Positions 9,074 through 17,510 of a DNA stretch of 64,000 bases are shown here, piece after piece. Position 1 is the stretch's first letter. Each line of letters starts with the position of its first letter. Origin of the DNA: QHXN01 sp032162705 (GTDB lineage Bacteria > Acidobacteriota > Blastocatellia > Pyrinomonadales > Pyrinomonadaceae). The stretch lies in the NCBI GenBank assembly GCA_032162705.1, contig JAVRON010000049.1:22947-86946 (forward strand), read 5' to 3'. Under the pieces are notes generated by a model. That model was not told the origin of the DNA, ran no database searches, and saw only the letters and a program-made list of their open reading frames with translations. A program made the translations under genes and the position numbers.

Positions 9074-10549
9074 TCAGGGCTTCTTGATGATACTCCGCCG
9101 ACGCTTCTTAACAGGCGTCCTCTTCTTCTGAAGCAGCTTGTGCCTCCCCGTCAGCATCGCGTTGAGCGTCTGGTGAGTGACGCCGAGCAGCCGCGCCGTC
9201 TTCGTGATGGTGCCGCCCGTCTCCTCCAAAGCATGCTCTATCAGCCTCGCCTCTAACTCGTGAACCGCCTCGTACAGGCTAAAGGTTTGATAGTGTATCG
9301 GCGTGTCCGCCAGCCGACGCATGACGACGCTGGCGCACGCCCTCAACCGTGTTACGTCTTCGGCGTCCTGCGTGTCTCTGAGGAGCTTGTCCGCCCTCAA
9401 GTAAGCCTCGTAAACTTCGGCGGGTGGTAGACGCATCGCCGCCCCGTGCTCTTCGATGAGAGTTAACACGGCCAGCCCCGCGTTTGAGAGCGCCCCTACT
9501 GATTCGGCCACCTCCGCCGCTCGGCGCAGGATATTAATCGAAGCTTCATAGACCCAGAGACGCGCCCAGATGACGCCTTGAACCGTGAGCGCGTCGGCAA
9601 GTAAGGCCGACTCGTCGCCCTTCTCCAAGGTCTTAATCACGCCTGTGATGACGCGCTCCGCATCCTCATACCTGCGTTCGGCAAGCAGCACACGCGCCCG
9701 CGTCTCGTCTACCTGCGCCAGCGTGCCCGCGTCTTTAAGCCTCGTCAAAATTGCCTGGGCGCGGTCCAAGTGTTTGTGCGCGTCATGGTATCGGCCAAGC
9801 CTGTAGAGCAGGAAGGCGAGGTTGTTTTCATTCGTCGCAAGGTAGCGTTCATGCCGCGCCTGTTCGTAATGATAGCTCGCCGCCGTGTATTCAATGATGG
9901 CCCTGTCTAAGTAATTCGTGCTGTGTTCCGCCGTGCCTAACATCTGCAAGACGATGGCAAGCTCATTGTGAAATCTTCCCTTGAGGGCGTGATTAGAGTT
10001 TTTCTCAAAGATCGGTGCTGAGTCTGTGAGCAGGCGGAAGGCGTCCGTGTAATGTCCCGCCGAAGACTCGACCATGGCGAGGCGTAAGCTTATTTTGGCC
10101 CTCAGCTCGTCGTCGCCCGTGTGTGTGTAAGCCTCTTTAAGCGTGATGCGCGCTTCATCGTAAGCGCCTTCGCGCCAGTAGCAGACGGCCAAGTCGCCAC
10201 GCGCCGCCGCTGCCCTGTCCGCTTCGCCTGCCCTCTCGAACAGTGCCGCGCTCTCACTTATGAGGTCTTTGGCTCCGTCCTGCGCACCCTTAATTTGTCC
10301 GCTCGCGCCTATCCAGCCCGACAGAGCACCCGCCTGTAACAACACTTCGGCGGTCGCCCTTTCGTCAAGCCCCTCTACCTTCGGGCGCTGGCCTATGCCT
10401 CGCCACAACTCGCCCAGAGCCTCGCGCGCGGCCTCGTACTGGCCCGTGTCGATCAGGTCAGCCGCCATCCGGCAACATAACAGGACGCTCTCTCCTCCGG
10501 TTAATAAGAGGTTGTCTAGTTCCTTCAGACGTTCATCTGCTAAAGTCAT
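9074..10549 (-). CDS. TPR-repeat protein with C-terminal Fis-type helix-turn-helix
   Basis: A 491-residue protein from the ATG at 10549. Most of it (about 10-400) is a helical solenoid of degenerate TPR units, with alternating A, Y, L and G at canonical positions. At about 425-475 is a Fis-type HTH (LEARLIEHALEETGGTITKT, then ARLLGVTHQTLNAML), followed by a very basic tail of K and R. This looks like a transcription factor whose TPR part senses a ligand or partner. It is divergently transcribed from a 70-residue secreted peptide gene 120 bases away, an arrangement reminiscent of TPR-type peptide receptors of Firmicutes, although there the HTH is N-terminal. A TTG at 10594 would start inside a hairpin and is less likely. 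Confidence 0.85.
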   Translation of the reverse strand: MTLADERLKELDNLLLTGGESVLLCCRMAADLIDTGQYEAAREALGELWRGIGQRPKVEGLDERATAEVLLQAGALSGWIGASGQIKGAQDGAKDLISESAALFERAGEADRAAAARGDLAVCYWREGAYDEARITLKEAYTHTGDDELRAKISLRLAMVESSAGHYTDAFRLLTDSAPIFEKNSNHALKGRFHNELAIVLQMLGTAEHSTNYLDRAIIEYTAASYHYEQARHERYLATNENNLAFLLYRLGRYHDAHKHLDRAQAILTRLKDAGTLAQVDETRARVLLAERRYEDAERVITGVIKTLEKGDESALLADALTVQGVIWARLWVYEASINILRRAAEVAESVGALSNAGLAVLTLIEEHGAAMRLPPAEVYEAYLRADKLLRDTQDAEDVTRLRACASVVMRRLADTPIHYQTFSLYEAVHELEARLIEHALEETGGTITKTARLLGVTHQTLNAMLTGRHKLLQKKRTPVKKRRRSIIKKP

Positions 10550-10570
10550 ATGAGGCAAGCCTTTCTTTAT

Positions 10571-10629
10571 GCTTGCCGGAAACCCGGCAAGCAAGAAAAA
10601 ACCGTCTATCCTGTGCGGGATGGACGGTT
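10571..10629. promoter_or_regulatory. Two adjacent stem-loops in a divergent intergenic region
   Basis: Hairpin 1 at 10571-10592 has a perfect 9-bp stem (GCTTGCCGG / CCGGCAAGC). Hairpin 2 at 10600-10629 pairs AACCGTC(T)ATCC with GGATGGACGGTT. They lie between the TPR/HTH regulator start (10549) and the peptide start (10669), so one or both would be in the leader of either transcript. Neither has a convincing U-tract. They may be operator or RNA-level control elements. Confidence 0.5.
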
Positions 10630-10668
10630 AATCCACTCAACAACTCAACTGCCAAAGAGGGAGAGACC

Positions 10669-10881
10669 ATGCGTAAAACACTCAGCGTTGTCGTACTAGT
10701 CATAGCCTTTTGCTGCCCCGTAGCGGCGGGAATAATACATAACCCGCCGCCTGAACCTGAGCCGACGCCGACGAGCGCCGTGCAAGAGCCGACTACGACC
10801 AATGAAGTTACTACCGGGGCGACTGATACCCTGACGCAGACCTTGCTCGTCGTGGTTGCAAACGTGCTGCCGCTACTCTAA
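10669..10881 (+). CDS. Small secreted proline/threonine-rich peptide
   Basis: A 70-residue product with Shine-Dalgarno GAGGGAGAG before the ATG. A clear signal peptide (MRKTLSVVVLVIAFCC..VAA, cleavage about residue 20) is followed by a P/E/T-rich segment (about 25-50) and a hydrophobic C-terminus (TLLVVVANVLPLL). No family is recognised. The divergent TPR/HTH gene makes a secreted signal or envelope peptide controlled by that regulator an attractive idea, but this rests on position only. An upstream in-frame start would remove the signal-peptide logic and has no ribosome binding site. Confidence 0.7.
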   Translation: MRKTLSVVVLVIAFCCPVAAGIIHNPPPEPEPTPTSAVQEPTTTNEVTTGATDTLTQTLLVVVANVLPLL

Positions 10882-11390
10882 ACCCCGCACGCTCATCCGA
10901 CAGTTAAAAGCTGCCTGACGGCGGCCCGGAGTAAGTGTGCCTAGTGTGAGAGTCTCGAATGCGGAGGTGACGCCCACAGGCGGGAGATTAACCCCGCGCG
11001 GCGTAGAATGCAATCGTTTTTGCAGCGGGGTAAAATGTTTGGGCCGAACTGGTGTTCGACGCTTCAAGCTCAAGGCTCACGTGCTTTGCTTCCAACACCC
11101 CTCGCATAAACCTTTCGGTGGCTCACATAAACCTTGTGCGCCGCGCCGAAAGGTGCTTCAATTCGCGTTCGGCGGCCGATGGCCGCGCCCTTCCTTGACG
11201 TGAGTTCGATGTAAGGAAGATTCTTTCGACGGGGAAAGACCTTCGCGAACTCACACGAAACCGCACGAACCAGAGGGACGAGATTTCGTGCCGTCTCATG
11301 TGAGTTCCTTGACTGAAGCTCGCCCGCCGCTTACACCTGCTTACAGCGGACTCGCGCATTCTTCACTTCGCTTGACGAGAGGAGACGACG
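10882..11390. other. 509-base intergenic region without recognised gene
   Basis: Short frames exist on both strands, but none has a Shine-Dalgarno together with recognisable composition. No tRNA-like cloverleaf and no heptamer hairpin is visible, which is unusual in this window. The region ends in the strong ribosome binding site (GAGAGGAG) of the gene at 11391. It probably holds the promoter of that gene. Confidence 0.5.
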
Positions 11391-11852
11391 ATGAGGTTTA
11401 GCATCGGGAGAAAGGTCGCCATGCTCTTGGCCGGGTTGGCCCTGACGTGTCTTGTGACCGACGCCGCTTCGACCGCGTCGCGATTCGTACTGCCGAACCC
11501 CGTGCTTTATGTCGTGGGGCAGGAGCCTTACGAGACCGGCGGCAAGAGCTGGACGCGCTACAAGTTCGCCGTTGACAACTCGGCGGCCTATCCGGATACG
11601 CTCTTCGAGGCGTCGCCGAATCTGCCGCCCTGCGGCTTGAACACGAAGTCTTCAAAAACGTGGGTGGACATCTACGACCAGCGCGGGAAGCGTCTCTACG
11701 GCTTCTGCGCTTTGGGGAAGTCAGCCGACCTCAATCAACTCTGGTTCGCGCTGGAGAGAGATGTCGTCCCGCCGAGTTGGGTCTACATAGAGATGACCGA
11801 CCGGAGCACCAACACCAAGTACAAGTCCAACCTCGCCGAGACCACGCCGTAA
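11391..11852 (+). CDS. Secreted protein of unknown function
   Basis: A 153-residue protein with a good ribosome binding site (GAGAGGAGACGACG). A signal peptide (about 1-26, ending TDAAS) is followed by a compact domain that looks all-beta, containing YEANGK-like text (YETGGKSWTRYKF) and two cysteines (in LPPCGLN and YGFCALG) that could pair in the periplasm. Similar small secreted proteins with the LPPCG and YGFCAL words exist in proteobacteria, but I know no function. It is convergent with the threonine aldolase gene. Confidence 0.75.
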   Translation: MRFSIGRKVAMLLAGLALTCLVTDAASTASRFVLPNPVLYVVGQEPYETGGKSWTRYKFAVDNSAAYPDTLFEASPNLPPCGLNTKSSKTWVDIYDQRGKRLYGFCALGKSADLNQLWFALERDVVPPSWVYIEMTDRSTNTKYKSNLAETTP

Positions 11853-11953
11853 CGCGGCATCCATACAAAGCCGCAAAGCGGCGTCGAAGGGTTGCTGGCC
11901 GCGGCCATCTCGCGCTGCGGCTTGCGTCATATGACCGACTCTCCGACGACGGT

Positions 11954-12985
11954 TCAGCCGACGGCCTCTCTGACAACGAACATAAGCTCGCGCACGTCCT
12001 CCTCGGTCGTGTCGAACGAGCACATCAGACGCACCTCTGAGGTCTGTTCGTTCCAGACGTAGAAGAAGAAGCGCTCCCGAATGCGTTCGATGCTCTCGCG
12101 CGGCACAACGGCAAAGACGGCGTTCGACTCGACGGGCTGCGTCAGACGGACTTGCGGGATTTCACGTAGTGCGGCGGCGACGAGTTGCGCCATCCGGTTC
12201 GCGTGCGTGGCCGTCTCTAACCAGAGGTCTTCGGCGAAGAGCGCGGTGAACTGCGCGGCGATAAAGCGCATCTTCGAGGGGAGCTGCGCGCCCTGCTTGC
12301 GCACGAACTTGAACCCTTCGGCCAGGCTCGGGTCGAAGAAGACGACCGCCTCGCCGTACATCATCCCGTTCTTCGTCCCGCCGAACGAGAGCACGTCCAC
12401 GCCTGCGCCCGCCGTCAACTCACGCAAGCTGACGCCGAGATGTGCCGCCGCGTTCGCGAGCCGTGCGCCGTCCATGTGCAGAAGCAGCCCGCGCGCATGC
12501 GCGAAATCCGCAATGCGCTTCAGCTCTTCGACCGCGTAGACCGTCCCCAACTCGGTCGGCTGCGAGATGGAGACGACGCGCGGCTGCACGTGATGCTGGT
12601 CTCCTGCGCGCGTGAGTAGAGGCTCGATCTGCTCAACCCTCAGCTTCCCGTCCGGCGTCGAGAGGTCGATCAGCTTGCAGCCCGCGAACTTTTCAGGAGC
12701 GCCGCATTCATCCACGTTGATGTGCGCCGTCTCGGCACAGACGACCGCCTCGTACGGTCGCATCAACGCGCTCAAGCTCAGAACGTTCGCGCCCGTCCCG
12801 CCGAAGATGAAGAAAACTTCTACTCCCGCGCCGAACTGCTCGCGGAATCTCCCGACGGCCGTCTCCGTATAGATGTCGTCGCCGTAGGCCACCACGTGCC
12901 CTTGGTTGGCCGAACGCACCGAGTCCAACACGCGTGGGTGCACGCCCGCATTGTTGTCGCTCGCGAATCCACGCTTTGCTCCCAT
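11954..12985 (-). CDS. ltaE: Low-specificity threonine aldolase (PLP-dependent)
   Basis: A 343-residue fold-type I PLP enzyme that would cleave threonine/allo-threonine to glycine and acetaldehyde. Visible features: FASDNNAGVHP near the start (substrate loop), FIFGGTGANVLSLSAL (cofactor phosphate region), AHINVDECGAPE near residue 87, HMDGARLANA near 195 (aspartate to the pyridine nitrogen) and SFGGTKNGMM near 228, whose lysine is the Schiff-base residue. Length matches the family. It starts 9 bases after the recQ stop on the same strand, so the two are probably co-transcribed. There is no obvious Shine-Dalgarno, which fits translational coupling. Confidence 0.9.
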   Translation of the reverse strand: MGAKRGFASDNNAGVHPRVLDSVRSANQGHVVAYGDDIYTETAVGRFREQFGAGVEVFFIFGGTGANVLSLSALMRPYEAVVCAETAHINVDECGAPEKFAGCKLIDLSTPDGKLRVEQIEPLLTRAGDQHHVQPRVVSISQPTELGTVYAVEELKRIADFAHARGLLLHMDGARLANAAAHLGVSLRELTAGAGVDVLSFGGTKNGMMYGEAVVFFDPSLAEGFKFVRKQGAQLPSKMRFIAAQFTALFAEDLWLETATHANRMAQLVAAALREIPQVRLTQPVESNAVFAVVPRESIERIRERFFFYVWNEQTSEVRLMCSFDTTEEDVRELMFVVREAVG

Positions 12986-12994
12986 ATCTCTATT

Positions 12995-14710
12995 CTAACC
13001 CCTCTTGACGAATTCGCGCTTGAATGTGCGCGTCTCGCCGTCGGGGAACTTGACCGAGACTTTGTCGTCCGCTATCGAGACCACGACCCCGCGACCATAC
13101 TTCGGCAGCCGTGCCGCATCGCCTTCTTTCAACTCGATCACTTTCTTCTTCGCTGCGTCCGCCGGAAGCGGCGCGGGCGCAGTAGTCTCCGACGCCATCT
13201 CAAATCCCAATTGCTCTTCGAGCGGGTGCAGGCAGTTGTCGCAATGCCCGCAACTGTCCTGCTCGGGCGTCTCGCCGAAATAGTCGTGCAGGAGCTTCCA
13301 GCGACACTCGGCGCTCTGCCCGTAGAGCATCACGCGTTCCAGCTTCTCGCGGTCGCCCTCGCCCCTCTCGACGCACGTCGCGGCAATGCGCTCGATCTCT
13401 TCGCGGGAGACTTCCCCGCGCGTGAGCTTGAAGCGCACGCCGCGCGTCTCGCGCACGATCTTCGCATCCTTGAGAAGCGAGAGCGCCACGCGCACCTTCG
13501 TCTTCGCGACTTCGGGCGCGCCCTCCTGCACGGGGATGAGTCCGACCGGCGTCTGGTCTGCGCCCAATGCACGGAGCGAGTCGCAGACTGCCGCGAGGTC
13601 TTCCGCCTTCGGGTATCGACCACCGAGGAAGAAGAGCTGCGTGCGCCGGTCGTCGAGTTGATAGAGGAGCGTACAGCGCGCCTCTGCGCCATCGCGACCT
13701 GCGCGCCCGGACTCCTGATAGTAAGCTTCGAGCGAGCCGGGCATCTGGTAGTGTACGACGAAGCGTATATCGGGCTTATCTATTCCCATGCCGAAGGCGT
13801 TCGTCGCTATCATCGCCTTCAAAGCCCCCTTCATGAAGAGGTCTTGATTCTCTCTGCGCTCTGAGGCCGGAAGCTTGCCGTGGTATGCGCGCAGTGGCAA
13901 GTCCGAGCCGCGAAAAAAATCCGCCAGCGCCTCGACCGTCTTGACGGTCGCACAGTAGACGATGCCTGTGCCTTCCGTCTCGCGCATCACACGCGCGAGG
14001 TGTTCGCGCTTCTCCTGCTCGTTCGTGACGCGCGCGACCTCGTAGAAGAGGTTCCGCCGGTAGATGCCCGTGTTGAAGACGCGCATGCGCGGAAGCCCCA
14101 ACTGCTTCTTGATGTCTTCGACGACTTCCGGCGTGGCGGTGGCTGTGAGCGCGAGCAGGGGCGGCGAGCCGAGCGTGCGGATGGCCGCGCCGAGCGCGAG
14201 ATATGAAGGGCGAAAGTCGTGACCCCATTCCGAGATGCAGTGTGCCTCGTCGATGACGACGAGGTCGATCTTTGTGCCGCGCAGTGTTTCGAGGAAGGCC
14301 GGGTCTGTCAGTCGCTCGGGCGTGGTGAAGACGAACTCGCTCTCTTCGCGCTCGATGCGTTCGATGCTCTCCCGGCGCTCGATGGCGGTTAGTGCGCTGT
14401 TGAATTGCGCCGCCTCGACGCCCGCCTCATTGAGCTTGTCCACCTGATCCTTCATCAGAGAGATGAGCGGCGAGACGATGACGGTCGTGCCCGACAGGTG
14501 GAGCGCGGGCAACTGATAGCAGAGCGATTTGCCCGCGCCCGTCGGCATGATGGCGAGCGTGTCCTGCCCGTTGATGATGGAGCGTATGACTTCGGCCTGA
14601 CCGGGGCGCATCTGTTCGAGACCGAAAATCTCGCGCATCGTGCGCTGCATCAGCTTCAGCTCACCCGTCGCTCCGTTCAGAAATCTCGCTCTGGCGGTTT
14701 CAGGTCGCAT
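12995..14710 (-). CDS. recQ: ATP-dependent DNA helicase RecQ
   Basis: A 571-residue superfamily 2 helicase from the ATG at 14710. The Q-motif/motif 0 FGLEQMRPGQ is near residue 29. Walker A MPTGAGKS (55-62), DEAH box VVIDEAHCISEWG (about 157) and the aromatic-rich loop HDFRPSY follow. Motif VI is YYQESGRAGRDG. The zinc-binding cysteines are present (AECRWKL, then CGHCDNC). In place of an HRDC domain the C-terminus carries a small Tudor/SH3-like segment (KYGRGVVVSIADDKVSVKF), similar to tails of some UvrD/PcrA helicases. A TTG at 14755 could add 15 residues. First gene of a pair with the threonine aldolase. Confidence 0.93.
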   Translation of the reverse strand: MRPETARARFLNGATGELKLMQRTMREIFGLEQMRPGQAEVIRSIINGQDTLAIMPTGAGKSLCYQLPALHLSGTTVIVSPLISLMKDQVDKLNEAGVEAAQFNSALTAIERRESIERIEREESEFVFTTPERLTDPAFLETLRGTKIDLVVIDEAHCISEWGHDFRPSYLALGAAIRTLGSPPLLALTATATPEVVEDIKKQLGLPRMRVFNTGIYRRNLFYEVARVTNEQEKREHLARVMRETEGTGIVYCATVKTVEALADFFRGSDLPLRAYHGKLPASERRENQDLFMKGALKAMIATNAFGMGIDKPDIRFVVHYQMPGSLEAYYQESGRAGRDGAEARCTLLYQLDDRRTQLFFLGGRYPKAEDLAAVCDSLRALGADQTPVGLIPVQEGAPEVAKTKVRVALSLLKDAKIVRETRGVRFKLTRGEVSREEIERIAATCVERGEGDREKLERVMLYGQSAECRWKLLHDYFGETPEQDSCGHCDNCLHPLEEQLGFEMASETTAPAPLPADAAKKKVIELKEGDAARLPKYGRGVVVSIADDKVSVKFPDGETRTFKREFVKRG

Positions 14711-14826
14711 GGCACGGGAGACTACACGCGCGAGAAATTTTTTGTGTTCGCGCAACGTTGAGAAACTATGCCGGGCGTCGGCGGCTTACGTTTAGAGTGG
14801 TTGCGGATGCGTGCGACTGAAGGCCG

Positions 14827-14924
14827 AGTCAGAACCGCCTGCTGCAAGCGGGCGGGTCTTTAGTTATGCCATCGAGCCTTCCTCCGCAACACTGACCCGC
14901 CCGCTACCGCAGGCGGTTCTGACT
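14827..14924. repeat. Long imperfect palindrome between recQ and the desulfurase-like gene
   Basis: The left arm 14827-14858 (AGTCAGAACCGCCTGCTGCA..) and right arm 14894-14924 are inverted repeats differing by about two positions and one indel, with a loop of about 35 bases. There is no heptamer period and no U-tract. It sits in the divergent promoter region of the two flanking genes. Confidence 0.75.
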
Positions 14925-14977
14925 TGAAACTTTGCTTCGTGGTCGCATCCAACGCTCTTTTGTGCTTTTATTAAGGC

Positions 14978-16297
14978 ATGAGTGAAACAGCCACGCGGGC
15001 GGCGGCGGACATTCTCACGGTCGAGGAGATCAGGTCGCACTTCCCCGCGCTCGAACGAATGCAGGAGCAACGCCGCGTAGCGTACTTCGACGGCCCCGGC
15101 GGGACACAGGTTCCGCGCCGCGTAGTCGAGAGGGTGGCCGACTATCTTTACCACCATAACGCCAACACGCACTGGGCCTACCCGACCAGCGCCGAGACGG
15201 ACGAGTTGATCGAGCGCTCGCGCGAAACACTCGCGGACTTCCTCGGCGCTTCACCATCGGAGATCGTCTTCGGCGCGAACGCGACGACGCTCGGCTATCA
15301 CGTCTCGCGCACGCTCGGGCGTACATTCGAGGCGGGCGACGAGATCGTCGTCACCGAACTCGACCACCACGCCAACGTCGCGCCGTGGCAGGCGCTTGAG
15401 CGCGAGCGCGGCGTCCGTCTGCGCGTCGTACGCATGAAGACCGAGACGGGCGCGCTCGACTGGGACGACTTCGAGCGAAAGATTAACGGGCGCACGAAGC
15501 TCGTCGCCATCGGCGCGGCCTCGAACGCGCTCGGCACGCTCAACGACCTCGCGCACGCGGGCCGACTCGCCGAGCAGGCATGCGCCTACATGTTCGTGGA
15601 CGCGGTGCATTACGCGCCGCATCAACTGACGGACGTGCGTGCGATGCGTTGCGACTTTCTCGTCTGCTCGGCCTACAAATTCTATGGCCCGCACGTCGGC
15701 GCGTTGTTCTGCCGCCGAGAGCTTCTGGAGACGCTTCCCTTCCCGAAGCTGCTGCCCGCGCCCGACTACGCGCCCGAGGTCGCCGAGACCGGCACGCAGA
15801 ATCACGAAGGCATCGTCGGCGCAGCCGCCGCCGTTGACTTCCTCGCCTCGCTCGCTCAAGCACCTTCGGCCTCGCTCGCGCAAGGGGCTTCCGTTCCTCT
15901 CGAACAAGGGGCTGACCCATCTCTCGCGCAAGGCAACTCGCGCCGCGAGCGTCTGCGTGCGTCCTTCGACGCGCTCCACGCGCGCGGGGCCGAGCTGACC
16001 CGACTCATGTGGGAGGGCTTGTCGGAGATAGAAGGCGTGACGCTCTACGGCCCTCGGCCCGACGCGCCGCGCACGCCGACGGTCGCTTTCACCGTCGCCC
16101 GAACGACCTCGACGGAGGTTGCGCGCCGCCTCGCCTCGCGCGGCCTCTTCGTCTCGCACGGCGACTTCTACGCGGCGACGGTCATCGAGCGTCTGGGGTT
16201 AGGCGAAGAGGGCTTAGTGCGCGCGGGCTGCGCGTGCTACACGACCCGCGAGGAGGTCGAAAGACTTGTCGCGGGAGTTAAGGAAATAGCTACGTAG
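14978..16297 (+). CDS. Cysteine desulfurase-like PLP enzyme (VC1184 subfamily)
   Basis: A 439-residue class V aminotransferase fold. Motifs: YFDGPGGTQVPRRVV near 33, NTHWAYPTSAETD near 62, TELDHHANVAPWQ near 126, SNALGTLND near 184, DAVHYAPH near 207 and SAYKFYGPHVG near 226, with the PLP lysine in the last. The wording is that of the VC1184-type desulfurase-like family rather than SufS or IscS, and physiological activity of that family is unsettled. Oddity: residues about 291-322 are a low-complexity insertion with repeated SLAQ/LEQG words, encoded by a 20-27-base imperfect DNA repeat. It is followed by a terminator at 16311-16335. Confidence 0.88.
   Translation: MSETATRAAADILTVEEIRSHFPALERMQEQRRVAYFDGPGGTQVPRRVVERVADYLYHHNANTHWAYPTSAETDELIERSRETLADFLGASPSEIVFGANATTLGYHVSRTLGRTFEAGDEIVVTELDHHANVAPWQALERERGVRLRVVRMKTETGALDWDDFERKINGRTKLVAIGAASNALGTLNDLAHAGRLAEQACAYMFVDAVHYAPHQLTDVRAMRCDFLVCSAYKFYGPHVGALFCRRELLETLPFPKLLPAPDYAPEVAETGTQNHEGIVGAAAAVDFLASLAQAPSASLAQGASVPLEQGADPSLAQGNSRRERLRASFDALHARGAELTRLMWEGLSEIEGVTLYGPRPDAPRTPTVAFTVARTTSTEVARRLASRGLFVSHGDFYAATVIERLGLGEEGLVRAGCACYTTREEVERLVAGVKEIAT
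15850..15942 (+). repeat. In-frame degenerate tandem repeat inside the desulfurase-like gene
   Basis: Four imperfect copies of a CTCGC(T/G)CAAGGGGCTT-like unit, spaced 22-27 bases, encode repeated SLAQ(G/A) and PLEQGAD words. The insertion lies where the family usually has a short loop after the substrate-binding core, so the fold probably tolerates it. Confidence 0.7.
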
Positions 16298-16310
16298 AAA
16301 TGGGCAATGC

Positions 16311-16335
16311 AGAAAGCCCCTTCAGGGGCTTTCTT
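16311..16335. terminator. Intrinsic terminator between convergent genes
   Basis: A perfect stem AGAAAGCCCCT-tc-AGGGGCTTTCTT, 10-11 bp with a 2-base loop (effectively a tetraloop), ends in a short T run. It lies 13 bases after the desulfurase-like stop and 31 bases before the homoserine dehydrogenase stop on the other strand, so it may serve both. Confidence 0.75.
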
Positions 16336-16366
16336 GACTCACTAACCGGCGACTCTCTCGACCCGA

Positions 16367-17422
16367 TTAAATTGATTCCACCGCTTCACTCTTCACCGCG
16401 TTGATGAAGTCGGCGAGCAGGCCGTAAGCGGTGCTCTTCAGGTTCGGGTCGTGCGCGACGAGCGTGAGGCCGGGCAGCACGTCAAGCTCGAAGTGGATTG
16501 CAAGCGTTGTGCCCGCGACCGCGGCGAAAGGCTCTCCGGGCGCGACCTGTTCGGGACGCACGAAGGCATCGACGCGTCCCTCCCGGTCGCGTCGCGCGCG
16601 CGCAATCAGCTTGAAGGGACGGCCCTCCGCTTGAGCCGCGCGCACGTCTTCTGCGTTAAGTCCGCGTATCCCTTCTCGCCTCACGTCTTCGAGCTTAAGT
16701 CCCGCGCCCATCAAAACGTTCGCCAGCGCGCAGACCTTGACCGCCGTGTCCCAGCCTTCAACGTCGTAGGTCGGGTCTGTCTCCGTCACCCCGAGGTCTT
16801 GCGCGCGGGCGACGCCTTCGTCGAACGTGCCGCCGGCAGCCAACTCTTCAAGGATGATTGTGGTCGTCGAGTTGAGCGCGCCTTTGAAGCCGATGAGCCG
16901 CGCGACGGGCATTGTCTCGCGAAAGAGCGAGAAGACGGGCAGGCAGTCGGCCACGGTCGCTTCAAACATGAAGCGCCGGTCGCGCGTGCGTGCAAGCTCC
17001 GACAGCTCTCGGTAGGCGTGGACGATTGTGCCCTTGTTGGCCGTGACGACGTGCGCGCCGTGCTCTAAAGCAGCGCGTGCGTGCGTGACGGCAGGCTCGC
17101 CCGTCAGCGGTTCGAGCGAGGTAGTCTCGAACAGAACGTCGCAACGCGCGGCGGCGAGCCACTCACGAACGTCTGATGGTTGCGGCGAGATGATGTCTGA
17201 CGGTTGCGGCAAGACGCGCGAAGAGATTTCGCCGGACAGAAGCTCCTCGACGCCGAAGCCTTCGGGCGCTGCGAGCCAGCCCATACGCCGCGTCGCCACG
17301 CCCGTCACGCGCCAATCGACACGGAACTGCGAGCGCATCTCTTCGCTCTTCTCGACGAGCAAAGGGACAAGCGCGCGTCCCACGTTGCCGAAGCCAAGCA
17401 GACAAAGATTGAAAACTTTCAT
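16367..17422 (-). CDS. hom: Homoserine dehydrogenase
   Basis: A 351-residue protein from the ATG at 17422. The NAD(P)-binding start is VFNLCLLGFGNVGRALVPLL. TANKGTIV near 140, the substrate region FKGALNSTTTIILEEL near 185 and DPTYDVEGWDTAVKVCALAN near 219, with its catalytic lysine, all fit homoserine dehydrogenase. It would reduce aspartate semialdehyde to homoserine for threonine and methionine. There is no C-terminal ACT domain, so feedback control of the usual kind is absent. The linked aspartokinase and asd genes are 5-13 kb away. A local PQPSD duplication is present at about residues 73-84. Longer in-frame extension upstream runs into the amidase promoter and is rejected. Confidence 0.9.
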   Translation of the reverse strand: MKVFNLCLLGFGNVGRALVPLLVEKSEEMRSQFRVDWRVTGVATRRMGWLAAPEGFGVEELLSGEISSRVLPQPSDIISPQPSDVREWLAAARCDVLFETTSLEPLTGEPAVTHARAALEHGAHVVTANKGTIVHAYRELSELARTRDRRFMFEATVADCLPVFSLFRETMPVARLIGFKGALNSTTTIILEELAAGGTFDEGVARAQDLGVTETDPTYDVEGWDTAVKVCALANVLMGAGLKLEDVRREGIRGLNAEDVRAAQAEGRPFKLIARARRDREGRVDAFVRPEQVAPGEPFAAVAGTTLAIHFELDVLPGLTLVAHDPNLKSTAYGLLADFINAVKSEAVESI

Positions 17423-17510
17423 GTTGATTTTCCGCCCACGTTGCGAGATGCTGTCGGCCAACCATAGACAGCTCCTACATCTTTTACCACGTGAAGAGAG
17501 ATTGAAAGCA

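Noticed and set aside
10937..11203. 88-codon open frame in the 10882-11390 gap
   Set aside because: No ribosome binding site, odd composition and no similarity; the minus-strand frame at 11123-11359 was rejected for the same reasons.
12722..13864. 380-codon open frame on the plus strand opposite recQ and the aldolase
   Set aside because: It is an antisense shadow caused by high GC at third positions of recQ; composition is arginine/histidine/leucine-rich with no recognisable domain.
15251..16159. 302-codon minus-strand frame opposite the desulfurase-like gene
   Set aside because: Arg/Glu-rich antisense frame; the plus-strand product has complete PLP-enzyme motifs.
17028..17510. Long N-terminal extension of the amidase frame, running over the homoserine dehydrogenase gene
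   Set aside because: It is the antisense of hom, has no ribosome binding site and would bury the twin-arginine signal in the middle of the protein.
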